Origin: F23-D06 sp947167635 | GTDB lineage: Bacteria; Bacteroidota; Bacteroidia; Bacteroidales; WCHB1-69 | DNA length: 64,000 bases | Direction of reading: 5' to 3' | Assembly: GCA_947167635.1 (NCBI GenBank) | Contig: CAMVIT010000003.1 | Location: forward strand, 1 to 64,000 | Part shown: piece after piece, positions 1 to 7,732 of the stretch | Position numbering within the stretch: the first letter of the stretch is position 1 | Layout: each line of letters begins with the position of its first letter | Position numbers and translations under genes: made by a program | Notes under the pieces: model-generated | Database searches by the model: none | What the model was told of the DNA's origin: nothing | The model's input: the letters and a program-made list of their open reading frames with translations, nothing else

Positions 1-179
1 CGCAAAGATACAACTTTTTCACCCCCTCCGTGTCCACTTTTTTGAGAGCAACAACCCTTTTTTTCGGCTTCTGTACAATTGGGGCTTTTTTGATACATAA
101 AGCATAACTTGACTGGGAACGCTCTTAATCTATTAAAAAATACATCTCAGACTTTCATAACCTTGTCATATAAAAGGAT

Positions 180-254
180 TTACTCAATCCACGAGAAACG
201 AGAATCCACTACAACCCTTTCCCTGTTCTGCATCTCCAAAACTGCCTCGCCTCC
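180..254 (-). pseudogene. C-terminal relic of a lipoprotein paralogue
   Basis: Read on the minus strand this stretch encodes about 25 residues ending VVVDSRFSWIE and a stop. That matches the C-terminus of the intact lipoprotein encoded at 2721-3623, which ends VVVDSRFTWIE. By eye the two DNA stretches (180-254 and 2721-2795) agree at 63 of 75 positions. Nothing of the rest of the gene is found upstream of the tail, so it is a relic. It meets a T9SS tail on the other strand at about 243-254. Confidence 0.75.
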
Positions 255-323
255 GGCACCTACCTCGTGAAGATCAACTTCGAGCGAGGGGTGAGCGTAG
301 TAAGGAAAATAGTTAGGAGTTAG
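243..323 (+). pseudogene. T9SS sorting-domain tail relic
   Basis: On the plus strand, in frame to a TAG at 321-323, this reads LASGTYLVKI, then about nine residues, then VVRKIVRS. This is the usual end of a type A T9SS C-terminal sorting domain: a GTYLVKI strand followed by a basic strand. No open frame of useful length precedes it in the window, so only the tail of a former secreted protein remains. Its first bases overlap the end of the minus-strand relic at 180-254, which implies a recombination junction near 245-254. Confidence 0.6.
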
Positions 324-960
324 CAGTTGGGTGTCGGCAGGACGGATATTCAGGCGAAAAGTTCACCTTCGCCACGCCGGTGGTGTCCACATATTCGCCC
401 GTGTCAAGAAATTTCGCCAATGACAACGCTATCTGAGAGAACGGGCTCTCCACGGCCTCTAATTGGCGTCCCATATAGACATATTCTTCCAATACCACGT
501 CCGGATTAGCTTGAAAGGTGTTCTTACGATATCTCTTGGACACCATGATGCTTAGATTGAAATCGTTAGCATCGTGCTCCAAATATTTCCCGGCGTTTGC
601 ATGATGGTTGCTGACCCTTATGGAAACCCGCATCTGTTTTTCTCTGATAACGAAATAGTTATAGTTACTTGTCTTATCTGCATTCATGCCCAAAGCATTC
701 TTCAAGTTCGTTATGAATCCTTCTGGATCATTTACATGAGCATACTTTTCGGCCACATTCAATAAATTTTGTTTTGTAGTTATAATTTTATTTTGTATCT
801 TTGCCGCGTCATTTTCTTGAGAAGCCGTAGTGACTAAAGGTCTGCTTATCAGTTCAGGAGAATGACTTTTTTGTTTCTTCATATTTTGCGTTTTTAGTTT
901 ATCTGGCGGGTGTCCGTCTGCATGGATATTATCAACAAGTTCAGCCTCGTTCTTTTTCAT
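313..960 (-). CDS. Hypothetical protein, 215 aa
   Basis: Unrecognised. The ATG at 960 lies 26 bases downstream of a good minus-strand promoter (986-1016), which supports expression. The N-terminal 60 residues are polar and low in structure, with many K, Q, N and E. The middle (about 95-165) looks folded, with a run containing NYFVIREKQMRVSIRVSNHHANAG. That run faintly recalls phage-associated toxin-like domains, but I cannot assign a family. There is no signal peptide or membrane segment. The 3' end overlaps the T9SS tail relic (stop 321-323) by a few bases, so the present C-terminus may be an accident of rearrangement. A promoter-like sequence on the opposite strand lies inside the gene at 773-803. 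Confidence 0.55.
   Translation of the reverse strand: MKKNEAELVDNIHADGHPPDKLKTQNMKKQKSHSPELISRPLVTTASQENDAAKIQNKIITTKQNLLNVAEKYAHVNDPEGFITNLKNALGMNADKTSNYNYFVIREKQMRVSIRVSNHHANAGKYLEHDANDFNLSIMVSKRYRKNTFQANPDVVLEEYVYMGRQLEAVESPFSQIALSLAKFLDTGEYVDTTGVAKVNFSPEYPSCRHPTANS
773..803 (+). promoter_or_regulatory. Promoter-like sequence antisense to the 313-960 gene
   Basis: TTTG at 773-776, a 19-base spacer, then TATCTTTG at 796-803 matches the Bacteroidota -33/-7 consensus. It points rightward, inside and against the hypothetical gene. No gene begins just downstream; the next plus-strand gene starts at 1354. It could be a chance match in AT-rich sequence, a former gene promoter, or an antisense promoter. 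Confidence 0.4.
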
Positions 961-985
961 CTCTATATTTTTTAGTTGTTGCCTG

Positions 986-1016
986 CAAAGTTACAAAATA
1001 AAAGCAAACAAATCAA
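986..1016 (-). promoter_or_regulatory. Promoter of the 313-960 gene
   Basis: On the minus strand, TTG (1014-1016), a 20-base spacer and TAACTTTG (986-993) fit the Bacteroidota vegetative consensus. The ATG follows 26 bases after the -7 element. The rest of the gap to 1353 holds a second -7-like element (TAATTTTG, 1314-1321, plus strand) ahead of the ATPase gene. I recognise nothing else there. Confidence 0.65.
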
Positions 1017-1353
1017 GAGCCAATGATATTTAACTTGCTAAATATCAAAATAATAAAAGTGACATTTTTCGTTTGAAAAGTTGTTGTTTCCGGAAAGAAA
1101 ATGGCAAAGTGCAAAAAATGCACAATACAGTATCTGGCGATGCCTCGGATTGACGCATGGAATTTTGGAAGATTTTGCCCGTGAGAGTGCAATTTCCGTT
1201 TACCTCACCCCCGTTCCTGTCACATGCCTCGCTTACATGAACGAAGGTGGGGATTAATGATGTGAATTTTGAAAAATGTGTAAAAACGAATATGAACATA
1301 TCCATAAAATGTGTAATTTTGCCGAAAATTATATCAAGAAAATGTGAGTTATT

Positions 1354-2676
1354 ATGCGGAGAAAAATAGATAACTATTTGAAAACGTGGAGAAAACAGCC
1401 CAATCACAAGCCTCTTATCATCAGCGGAGCGCGTCAGGTGGGGAAAACCTATTCTGTACGAGAATTTGGTAAAACATACGCCTCTTTTGTGGAAATCAAC
1501 TTTGTGACCCATCCCGAGTACAAACTGGTGTTTCAGGACGGATTCGAGGTGAACAGCATCCTGAACAACATCTCTTTCCGCTCTCCAAGTACTCGGTTCA
1601 CCGAAGGAGACACGCTTATCTTCTTCGATGAGATGCAAGAATATCCCGATTGCGCCACTTCTTTGAAGTTTTTCAAGGAGGACGGACGTTTTGATGTGAT
1701 TTGTTCCGGTTCACTTATGGGTCTTAATTACAAAGACATTACCTCTAACAGCGTGGGTTACAAGACCGATATAACTATGTATGCTTTTGATTTTGAGGAG
1801 TTTCTTTGGGCAAAGGGCTATTCGGATGCACAGGTGGATTCCTTGCTGGAACATCTGGTGAGTGTCATACCTTTCAACGAATTGGAGATGTCGGTGATGA
1901 CAAAGCTATTTTTGGAATACGCGGTTGTCGGAGGAATGCCGGAAATTGTCAGCAATTACATTCAGAGCAACCTTTTCCACGACACGCTTCCCCTCCAGAA
2001 ACAGCTTCTGACCGATTACGAGGAAGACATTGTGAAATATGCGAAAGGTTTAGACAAAGCCAAAATCAAGAATGTGTATCGCAATATCCCCATATTTCTC
2101 GCAAAAGAAAACAAAAAGTTCCAAATCACGAAAATCTCAACCAACGCCAGAAACCGGGAATATGCCGGATGTGTGGAATGGCTGGCGGATTCCGGCACGG
2201 TTCATCTCTGCCATAACCTGCAATTTCCCGAGCTACCATTGAAAGGGAACTATATTCCCAACCAATACAAGATCTATTACCACGACAACAGTCTTCTGTT
2301 GGCGGCTATGGACGAAGAATCCGGTAACGATTTGAGAAGAAACCAAAACCTGGGGGTTTTCAAAGGAGCCGTTTACGAAAACCTTGTGGCTGAAGCTTTT
2401 GTCAAGATGGGGTATCCACTTTATTATTACAAAAAGGAGAATGCGCAATTAGAGATGGATTTTTTCATCCGGGATACGGACAGCCTTGTCCCTGTGGAGG
2501 TAAAGGCGAAAAACGGAGCCACAAAGTCGCTGAATACATTGATAGAAAACGACAAATACGCAGACATACGATACGGGATAAAGCTCTGCGCCCAAAATAT
2601 CGGATTCAACGGGAAGTTCTACACGATACCCTATTTCTGCACATTTCTTTTGAAGAGATGGCTTGCGGAACGATGA
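1354..2676 (+). CDS. AAA_14/DUF4143 family ATPase
   Basis: ATP-binding protein of the AAA_14 plus DUF4143 type, common as an accessory gene in anaerobes; its cellular role is not established. Walker A is GARQVGKT (residues 25-32) and Walker B is LIFFDE (88-93), both close to the N-terminus as usual for this family. The C-terminal half (about 215-400) fits DUF4143 and includes the EVKAK motif seen in PD-(D/E)XK-like folds. The length of 440 residues is normal. The ATG at 1354 is the first usable start, because a stop lies just upstream. The gene stands alone, and is flanked by two copies of the same lipoprotein gene end (180-254 relic and 2721 onward), which suggests it sits in a rearranged segment. 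Confidence 0.88.
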   Translation: MRRKIDNYLKTWRKQPNHKPLIISGARQVGKTYSVREFGKTYASFVEINFVTHPEYKLVFQDGFEVNSILNNISFRSPSTRFTEGDTLIFFDEMQEYPDCATSLKFFKEDGRFDVICSGSLMGLNYKDITSNSVGYKTDITMYAFDFEEFLWAKGYSDAQVDSLLEHLVSVIPFNELEMSVMTKLFLEYAVVGGMPEIVSNYIQSNLFHDTLPLQKQLLTDYEEDIVKYAKGLDKAKIKNVYRNIPIFLAKENKKFQITKISTNARNREYAGCVEWLADSGTVHLCHNLQFPELPLKGNYIPNQYKIYYHDNSLLLAAMDEESGNDLRRNQNLGVFKGAVYENLVAEAFVKMGYPLYYYKKENAQLEMDFFIRDTDSLVPVEVKAKNGATKSLNTLIENDKYADIRYGIKLCAQNIGFNGKFYTIPYFCTFLLKRWLAER

Positions 2677-2720
2677 AAGAAAGTGAGCGAGGAGGTTTTT
2701 CACGCAAATATTGGAGCGAT

Positions 2721-3623
2721 TTACTCAATCCACGTGAAGCGTGAATCCACCACAACCCATTCCCCGTTCTGTTTCTCCAAAATCACCTCGCCGCCTTCAT
2801 ACACGAAACGGAACAGCACCACGGCTCGGTTCATCTCCGGATTAAAGATAATTTGGTTCGCTTTGGGATAGGTTTCAAACTGCCAATAACCGCCCCAATG
2901 ACCGTAGAAAATAAGGGCCGCCTGGTTGAAGAATCTATGTTTAGACAGACTTTTCCCTTTGGACTTTGCCGGCTGCATAATGTTCTCTTCGCTAAACGCA
3001 ATATGTCTTTTCCCTAAAAAAGAGTTCAACATTTTCTCATATTTTTTGGTCAGATAAACCACCTTTTTCCCTTCAAAATGTACTGGCGGACGGAATTCAA
3101 CGGCGGAATCCAGGGTTGTTGTGGCAATAAGTTCAAACTGACGGATTGCATCGGAAGATTCATAGCATAAATTCGGGTGATTATCACGAACATATTTAAT
3201 CCAATCTTGCTGCTCGACTGTGTCGTCAGAATACATTCGACGAATTCGCGCAATCATTAAGGAATCTATTTCTTCCTGTCGGTATAAAATGGTCTCTGCT
3301 TGTAAAATCTTCCAAAGGGAACTTTGAACGATGAAATAGGGTTTTTCATCATACAAAAAGTGACAATCAATATCTGTGGAAACTATTTGCTGCGGCTGGT
3401 AAAAAGCGGCAAACACTTTGTGCGCTTCCGCCACATAGGAGTTCTGCGCCTCTTTTTCATTGGTTTTCACTTCTTCCGACCAGTTGTCGAAAAAATTGTA
3501 CAACAACTCTGTAGATTGCGATTGATAGGCCTTTTTCAGCAATTGGGCCTGCGGATCCCTTTGGCAAGAGATTGTCAAAGAGATGGCCCAGAGCAGAATG
3601 AAAAAGATGAATTTTTGTCTCAC
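2721..3623 (-). CDS. Unknown lipoprotein, 300 aa
   Basis: Not recognised. The N-terminus has a hydrophobic stretch followed by LTISC (Cys20), a lipobox, so it is probably a periplasmic or surface lipoprotein. The predicted start is GTG at 3623 with AGG just before it; no in-frame ATG lies nearby upstream. The chain is rich in aromatic and charged residues without visible repeats. The last 25 residues recur as a relic at 180-254, showing that a second copy once existed here. The gene converges with the ATPase at 1354-2676, with 44 bases between the stops. Confidence 0.7.
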   Translation of the reverse strand: MRQKFIFFILLWAISLTISCQRDPQAQLLKKAYQSQSTELLYNFFDNWSEEVKTNEKEAQNSYVAEAHKVFAAFYQPQQIVSTDIDCHFLYDEKPYFIVQSSLWKILQAETILYRQEEIDSLMIARIRRMYSDDTVEQQDWIKYVRDNHPNLCYESSDAIRQFELIATTTLDSAVEFRPPVHFEGKKVVYLTKKYEKMLNSFLGKRHIAFSEENIMQPAKSKGKSLSKHRFFNQAALIFYGHWGGYWQFETYPKANQIIFNPEMNRAVVLFRFVYEGGEVILEKQNGEWVVVDSRFTWIE

Positions 3624-3686
3624 CCTAGTAATACAGTCTGTTACAATAATTCAACAGTTGCAAAAATACGCTTGTATAGCGAGATG

Positions 3687-4328
3687 TTAGAAGAATTGCA
3701 CCACCTCATCCAGCGGGCGATGTTTGGGCTGCTGAGGTTCATCTGCTCTATAACCCAACGAGATGACAGCCATAATCGCTTCATTTTCAGGGATATTAAA
3801 TAAAGTGCGAAGGGAATCGGAATCGCGCATGCCCATAATGAGCGTATCGAAGCCCTTGGCTCTGGCTTTGAGGATGAAATAGGCATTGCTGAGGCCATTG
3901 TCGTAGGCACCCCAGCCATCCCCCACCTCGTTGGCTTGTTCGCCACGGAAGAAGCCCGACTTGCCCTTCTCGTATGTGGAGACGATCAGCACCGGCGCAC
4001 CGGCAACGTTCTGCTTGTTGTGCTCCCCTATCAACTCCTGAACGGCCGCCACCTTTTCCGGACTCATAGCCACATAATATTTCGAAGGTTGCATATTAGC
4101 CCAAGAGGGCGCTTCCTGCGTCGCGATGAGCAGTTCCTGAACCTCTTCCTTGGTGATGGTCTTGGAAGCATCGTAACTGCGCACACTTCTTCTGGTTTGC
4201 AACACTTCATCGAACGAAACCACATTAGGCTCTGAAGTTTCTTTGTTGTTTTCTTTGTTGGAGCAGCCTGCGAACATTAAGAGTGCCAAAACTGCTGTAA
4301 ATAATACGTTTAACTTTTTATTTTTCAT
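3687..4328 (-). CDS. Nitroreductase-family lipoprotein
   Basis: FMN-dependent nitroreductase fold with an unusual lipoprotein leader. Residues 1-22 form a short signal peptide ending in a lipobox (LMFAGC), then a polar linker. The nitroreductase domain begins near FDEVLQTRRSVRSYD, whose arginines bind FMN phosphate in the family. QEAPSWANMQPSKYYV and LGYRADEPQQPKHRPLDEVV are the other typical blocks. At 213 residues it is a normal size for the domain plus leader. Family members reduce nitro-aromatics or quinones; the substrate here is unknown. The leader puts it outside the cytoplasm, so its cofactor and electron source are unclear. It has a roughly 120-base 5' leader containing a hairpin. 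Confidence 0.85.
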   Translation of the reverse strand: MKNKKLNVLFTAVLALLMFAGCSNKENNKETSEPNVVSFDEVLQTRRSVRSYDASKTITKEEVQELLIATQEAPSWANMQPSKYYVAMSPEKVAAVQELIGEHNKQNVAGAPVLIVSTYEKGKSGFFRGEQANEVGDGWGAYDNGLSNAYFILKARAKGFDTLIMGMRDSDSLRTLFNIPENEAIMAVISLGYRADEPQQPKHRPLDEVVQFF

Positions 4329-4392
4329 TTTTGAATACCCTAAATCCGTGTCGGGCGCAACGTTTGGTTCGTTATATTTTGTTATTGAGCAT

Positions 4393-4428
4393 CATTTCCT
4401 CTCTCTTATTGAATCAACCGAGGAAATG
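4393..4428 (-). promoter_or_regulatory. Hairpin in the nitroreductase 5' leader
   Basis: CATTTCCTC (4393-4401) and GAGGAAATG (4420-4428) form a perfect 9-bp inverted repeat with an 18-base loop. It lies between the likely promoter (4455-4462) and the ATG at 4328. It could be an operator or a leader RNA structure; no U-run follows, so it is not a simple terminator. Confidence 0.35.
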
Positions 4429-4454
4429 TTTTAGTGATAAAGCATAATCGTGTG

Positions 4455-4462
4455 CAAAGATA
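4455..4462 (-). promoter_or_regulatory. -7 element of the nitroreductase gene
   Basis: TATCTTTG on the minus strand matches the Bacteroidota -7 consensus. I see no TTG at the expected distance upstream. The stretch 4463-4805 beyond it holds no recognisable gene. Confidence 0.5.
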
Positions 4463-4805
4463 CAAAAAAAAGAGAATGATATAAATGTTGACCCTTATTG
4501 GAATGACAATTCAAGATCCTCCATATATCCAATTTCTATAATGTTGCACCCTCAAAAAAGGTGTACATAAATTCTTTCAGAATTATCACTTTAAGTCTTG
4601 CAAAATGACGGTGTGATAATATGCGTGGTCTGCGGGACAATATATGCCCGTGGAACTCGCAGAAATAACATAGACAGGATATTTACAAGATTCATGGGGA
4701 AAATGTAAAGATGAACACTGTCCTTATCAACACGATGCAGTGATCAACAGTGCGAATCTGAACTATTACGACCATACGGATACCTACAAAAATATGAAAA
4801 GATGA

Positions 4806-4985
4806 AGGGGAGTTGCCGTCAGCGACCAGAACTGCTACATCCAGTCGGTAACGCTCAACGGCCAGCTGCTGCACTGTGCCTGCATCACCTACGAGCAGAT
4901 CATGGCCGGCGGCGCGCTCTTCTTCGCGATGGGCAGCAAACCGAACAAAAAATGGTTCACAGAGAAGCCGAGCTCACTGGAATAA
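4806..4985 (+). pseudogene. C-terminal relic of a GH92 alpha-mannosidase
   Basis: An open stretch bounded by TGA (4803-4805) and TAA (4983-4985) encodes about 59 residues, including YIQSVTLNGQ, YEQIMAGGAL and AMGSKPNKKW. These are the closing strands of glycoside hydrolase family 92, whose members usually end with similar IQSV.LNG and GG.L.F.MG..PNK blocks. A full GH92 enzyme is over 700 residues, so more than 90% is missing. The relic is richer in GC than the AT-rich sequence before it, consistent with a deletion that removed the upstream part. Confidence 0.7.
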
Positions 4986-5015
4986 AAAAGCGCCAACAGA
5001 TTGCTCCATTGGCGC
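4983..5015 (-). terminator. Terminator of the C1B peptidase gene
   Basis: On the minus strand GCGCCAA pairs with TTGGCGC (4990-4996 and 5009-5015) and is followed by a run of six T. It lies 29 bases past the peptidase stop codon. Confidence 0.75.
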
Positions 5016-5043
5016 CATATAGCGTTAAATTCAACTCGTTTCC

Positions 5044-6276
5044 TTACTTGATACCGAGTTTCTTCTTGATCTCCTTGGGGATAGCGTCTTTGTGCACCAC
5101 GATATTCATCGTTTTGTAGCGCACGAAAGCCTTGGAGGCGTAGAACATTCCGTGGTAGTCGCCGTAGTCGCCCCAGCTGTTCTTCACCATATAGTATTCG
5201 TTGCCCATTTGGTCCTTGGCCTTGCCGTAAATCAGCATACCGTGGTCATCGGTGGTCTCCCAGTTGTCGTATGCCACTTGGCGCTCCTCCTGGGTCACCC
5301 AGCGTTGCGGAGTGGGGTGCTTGGAGGCCTCATCCTGGATCTCCTTAGCGGTCATGCCCGTCCAATGAGCCATATCGCTACCCTTCATGCTTTCAGCTTT
5401 GACATTGGTCTCGGGAAGCACGCAGAAACCCTTCTTGACACCCATACGGAAGCCCGGTTCGCTCACATCGGAACCCCAGGCCACCGTGTAACCGTTGTCC
5501 ACTGCGTAGTCGAAAATCTCCATCATTTCATCCAAAGGCACATTGTAGCACTGAGCCCAACGCCAGTTGTCTTGGATTTCAAGGACGAACTTCTCGTAGA
5601 AAGGATGATGCGTATAGGAAGTGATGGACACATAGTCATCAGGGTTGAGACCCAAGGAGTTGTAGAAAGATTGCGGTGTATAGCTGATACCATTGTAAGT
5701 GAATGTCGTCGGATTCTCGCCCAGATAGATCTTGTGGACAGCCTCGACGGCTTTCTGCCACAACACTTCGTTTTTGGAGTTGGTCTGCAGTTTCTTGTGG
5801 TCACCTTCCGCAATGGCTTTGACAATGGCGTCCGTGATGGCGGAAAGCTCGGTATGGTCGGACAGCGTGTCACCGTATGCGGTGCCGGGACGCATTTCGC
5901 TCTCGGGCACGAGACCGAATGCCTTCATTCCGTAGAGGACATCATAGAAAGAGCCGCCTTGGGAGAAGGAGATGTCGCCATGGGTTCGAACAGCAGCTTT
6001 GGCGCGGTCATTGTACGTGTTGGAAACGATGTACATCTCGGAGAAGTCATATTCGCCTTTGCCCATGCGAAGCAATTCAGACTCGATGAATGCCAGACCG
6101 GAATAGCACCAGCAAGTGCCGGCACGGTTCTGGTTTTTGATGGAGGTAATCGGGTTCTCTTTCACTACAGTGAACTTGTAACCCTCATCTTCTTTGGTGG
6201 CTTCCTTATCCTGTGCGAAAACGTTGTTGCAGCAGAGGAAGGCAGCCATGGCCATGAGTAACAGTGTCTTTTTCAT
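5044..6276 (-). CDS. Exported C1B cysteine peptidase (aminopeptidase C / bleomycin hydrolase family)
   Basis: Papain-superfamily peptidase of family C1B, 410 residues from the ATG at 6276. That start is chosen because it gives a clean signal peptide (MKKTLLLMAM to VFAQ); an upstream in-frame ATG at 6354 lies inside the promoter. The oxyanion Gln and catalytic Cys are in NQNRAGTCWCYS (Q49, C55), His is in DDHGML (H345) and Asn in VKNSWGDYG (N366), so the active site is complete. C1B enzymes such as PepC are normally cytoplasmic aminopeptidases, but Bacteroidales have secreted versions that probably act on peptides in the periplasm. It is single-gene, with its own promoter and terminator. Confidence 0.9.
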   Translation of the reverse strand: MKKTLLLMAMAAFLCCNNVFAQDKEATKEDEGYKFTVVKENPITSIKNQNRAGTCWCYSGLAFIESELLRMGKGEYDFSEMYIVSNTYNDRAKAAVRTHGDISFSQGGSFYDVLYGMKAFGLVPESEMRPGTAYGDTLSDHTELSAITDAIVKAIAEGDHKKLQTNSKNEVLWQKAVEAVHKIYLGENPTTFTYNGISYTPQSFYNSLGLNPDDYVSITSYTHHPFYEKFVLEIQDNWRWAQCYNVPLDEMMEIFDYAVDNGYTVAWGSDVSEPGFRMGVKKGFCVLPETNVKAESMKGSDMAHWTGMTAKEIQDEASKHPTPQRWVTQEERQVAYDNWETTDDHGMLIYGKAKDQMGNEYYMVKNSWGDYGDYHGMFYASKAFVRYKTMNIVVHKDAIPKEIKKKLGIK

Positions 6277-6323
6277 TCTATTTATTTTTTTTGGATAAAA
6301 TTTTTTCCCAAATATTCGGGCCG

Positions 6324-6354
6324 CAAAAATACATAAAAAATCAAAAGTTTTCAA
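6324..6354 (-). promoter_or_regulatory. Promoter of the C1B peptidase gene
   Basis: TTG (6352-6354), a 20-base spacer and TATTTTTG (6324-6331) on the minus strand. The ATG at 6276 follows after a 47-base leader. The AT-rich remainder to 6603 shows nothing recognisable. Confidence 0.7.
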
Positions 6355-6634
6355 GAACTATTTTGCAAATGGATAAACTGTCCCTGAAAAAATTTTACAC
6401 CGCACAAATATCATGTTTTTTACATGCTGTTTTCGTTCTTTTACAAAATTCTTTTCCTTTTTTGCAATATTCGATTATCTTTTTTCATTTACCAAATAAT
6501 TTGTGATTTTGGTAAAAAATGATGGCTATTAAGCTACTTTTCTGCAATTTTCTGCTTTATTCTGAAATTATTTTTTCATTTTTTCAAATGCCCATTATTT
6601 TACTATCTTTGTTTGTTTAATAAAACTTAAAAAT

Positions 6635-7405
6635 ATGGCTGAAAAATTAATTTTTTGTAGTGTATTCAGTAAATCTGATGAAGATTTGAAATGCCTAACA
6701 GATTTATTATCAGTATTTACGTCCATTAAAGTTGTTTCTGGCTTGCAAAATAGCTCGGAAGCGCTCGAACAACTCAACAAAAAGAAAATCGACCTCCTTT
6801 TTCTTGATGTGGAACTTGCTGATTTTCTTCAACTCATTCACAAACCGACCTTTGTTGTGGGACTCTGCGACAAGAAACGGGCAAAAAACCTGATTAAATA
6901 CCTCCGGCAGGGGTTTTTTGACTTCTTATTGACACCTGTCGGGAAATTAGATCTGTTCAGTGTCATTGGAAAAGTTCTCAACACTTATGGTATATGCAAT
7001 TACCTGTTGCGCGACAAGTCGTTGGAAGCTGGTGAAAATGATGTCCTCTACAACAAAACCCTTTTGGACAAGTCTCTTTTCACCAAAGAATCGATGTTTT
7101 TGAATGGAAAAAAACGCTCGGATTCTTTACGAATCTCTTTTGATGAGATTCTTTATCTTGAACTTGTTCCCGGCAACATCGTACTGCATTTTGAAAACGG
7201 GACCACGAAACAGATGCACACAACTCTGAAATATTTTCAGAAAAAATTGCCAAAAGAGAAATTCCAGAAAATAAACCGGAATATCATAGTGAACATAGAC
7301 AAAGTGACGAGAATCTCCAACAGCGATGAAATTTGGATTGGAACGCAGTCTATGAAAGTCAGTCGCTCTTTCAAAAAAACATTGAAAGCGTTACTGGATT
7401 TATAA
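6635..7405 (+). CDS. LytTR-family DNA-binding regulator with degenerate receiver
   Basis: The N-terminal 115 residues resemble a response-regulator receiver, with an aspartate at the usual phosphorylation position (D58 in LLFLDVE), but the acidic pair near the N-terminus and other signature residues are weak. The C-terminal 100 residues (about 150-255) are a LytTR DNA-binding domain: I.YLELVPGNIVLHFENG, then FQKINRNIIVNIDKV. No histidine kinase is adjacent, so this is an orphan. It may bind DNA without phosphorylation, as many Bacteroidota LytTR proteins are suspected to do. A -7 element TATCTTTG (6604-6611) lies 23 bases before the ATG. It is followed directly by tRNA-Arg, which has its own promoter. 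Confidence 0.85.
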   Translation: MAEKLIFCSVFSKSDEDLKCLTDLLSVFTSIKVVSGLQNSSEALEQLNKKKIDLLFLDVELADFLQLIHKPTFVVGLCDKKRAKNLIKYLRQGFFDFLLTPVGKLDLFSVIGKVLNTYGICNYLLRDKSLEAGENDVLYNKTLLDKSLFTKESMFLNGKKRSDSLRISFDEILYLELVPGNIVLHFENGTTKQMHTTLKYFQKKLPKEKFQKINRNIIVNIDKVTRISNSDEIWIGTQSMKVSRSFKKTLKALLDL

Positions 7406-7433
7406 GACGGCAGTTTTTCTTCTAAAACACGAA

Positions 7434-7465
7434 TTTGGCGGCAAAAGTAAAATTTTGTATTTTTG
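7434..7465 (+). promoter_or_regulatory. Promoter of tRNA-Arg(CCU)
   Basis: TTTG (7434-7437), a 20-base spacer and TATTTTTG (7458-7465) lie 10 bases before the tRNA 5' end. Confidence 0.75.
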
Positions 7466-7475
7466 CCGCCGTTTT

Positions 7476-7547
7476 GGTCTTGTAGTTCAATGGATAGAAC
7501 GAAAGTTTCCTAAACTTTAAATTTGGGTTCGATTCCCAGCGAGACTA
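7476..7547 (+). tRNA. tRNA-Arg (anticodon CCU)
   Basis: A full cloverleaf can be folded by hand: acceptor GGTCTTG/CGAGACT with two G-U pairs, a D arm GTTC...GAAC, an anticodon stem AAAGT/ACTTT around loop TTCCTAA (anticodon CCT), and a T arm TTGGG/CCCAG. The discriminator is A at 7547. CCA is not encoded. Confidence 0.93.
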
Positions 7548-7595
7548 CTCCTGCGAGAAATCAAATTTCTTTGTCTATCCTACACGGACTGTTAA

Positions 7596-7624
7596 ATCAC
7601 TGATACTCTGTGATCTTTTTTTGA
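7596..7624 (+). terminator. Weak terminator after tRNA-Arg
   Basis: ATCAC (7596-7600) pairs with GTGAT (7610-7614), and seven T follow shortly after. The stem is short, so this is tentative. Confidence 0.4.
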
Positions 7625-7690
7625 ATTTGCCTTTAAAGCAACGAATCGTGTAAAAAATATATTTCCACTCATTTTTTTCAAAAAAAAGCG

Positions 7691-7706
7691 AAAAACACGT
7701 GTTTTT
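7691..7706. repeat. 16-bp palindrome downstream of mnmG
   Basis: AAAAACACGTGTTTTT is a perfect palindrome 27 bases past the mnmG stop. It could act as a terminator for the minus-strand operon or as a protein-binding site. It is too small to decide. Confidence 0.4.
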
Positions 7707-7732
7707 GTATTAACTTATTGATTATATGATTG

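Noticed and set aside
1045..1638. 197-codon minus-strand frame
   Set aside because: Overlaps the ATPase gene and its upstream gap; no family features.
4680..4802. Short frame in line with the GH92 relic, ending at TGA 4803-4805
   Set aside because: About 41 residues that do not resemble GH92 or anything I know; shared frame is probably chance.
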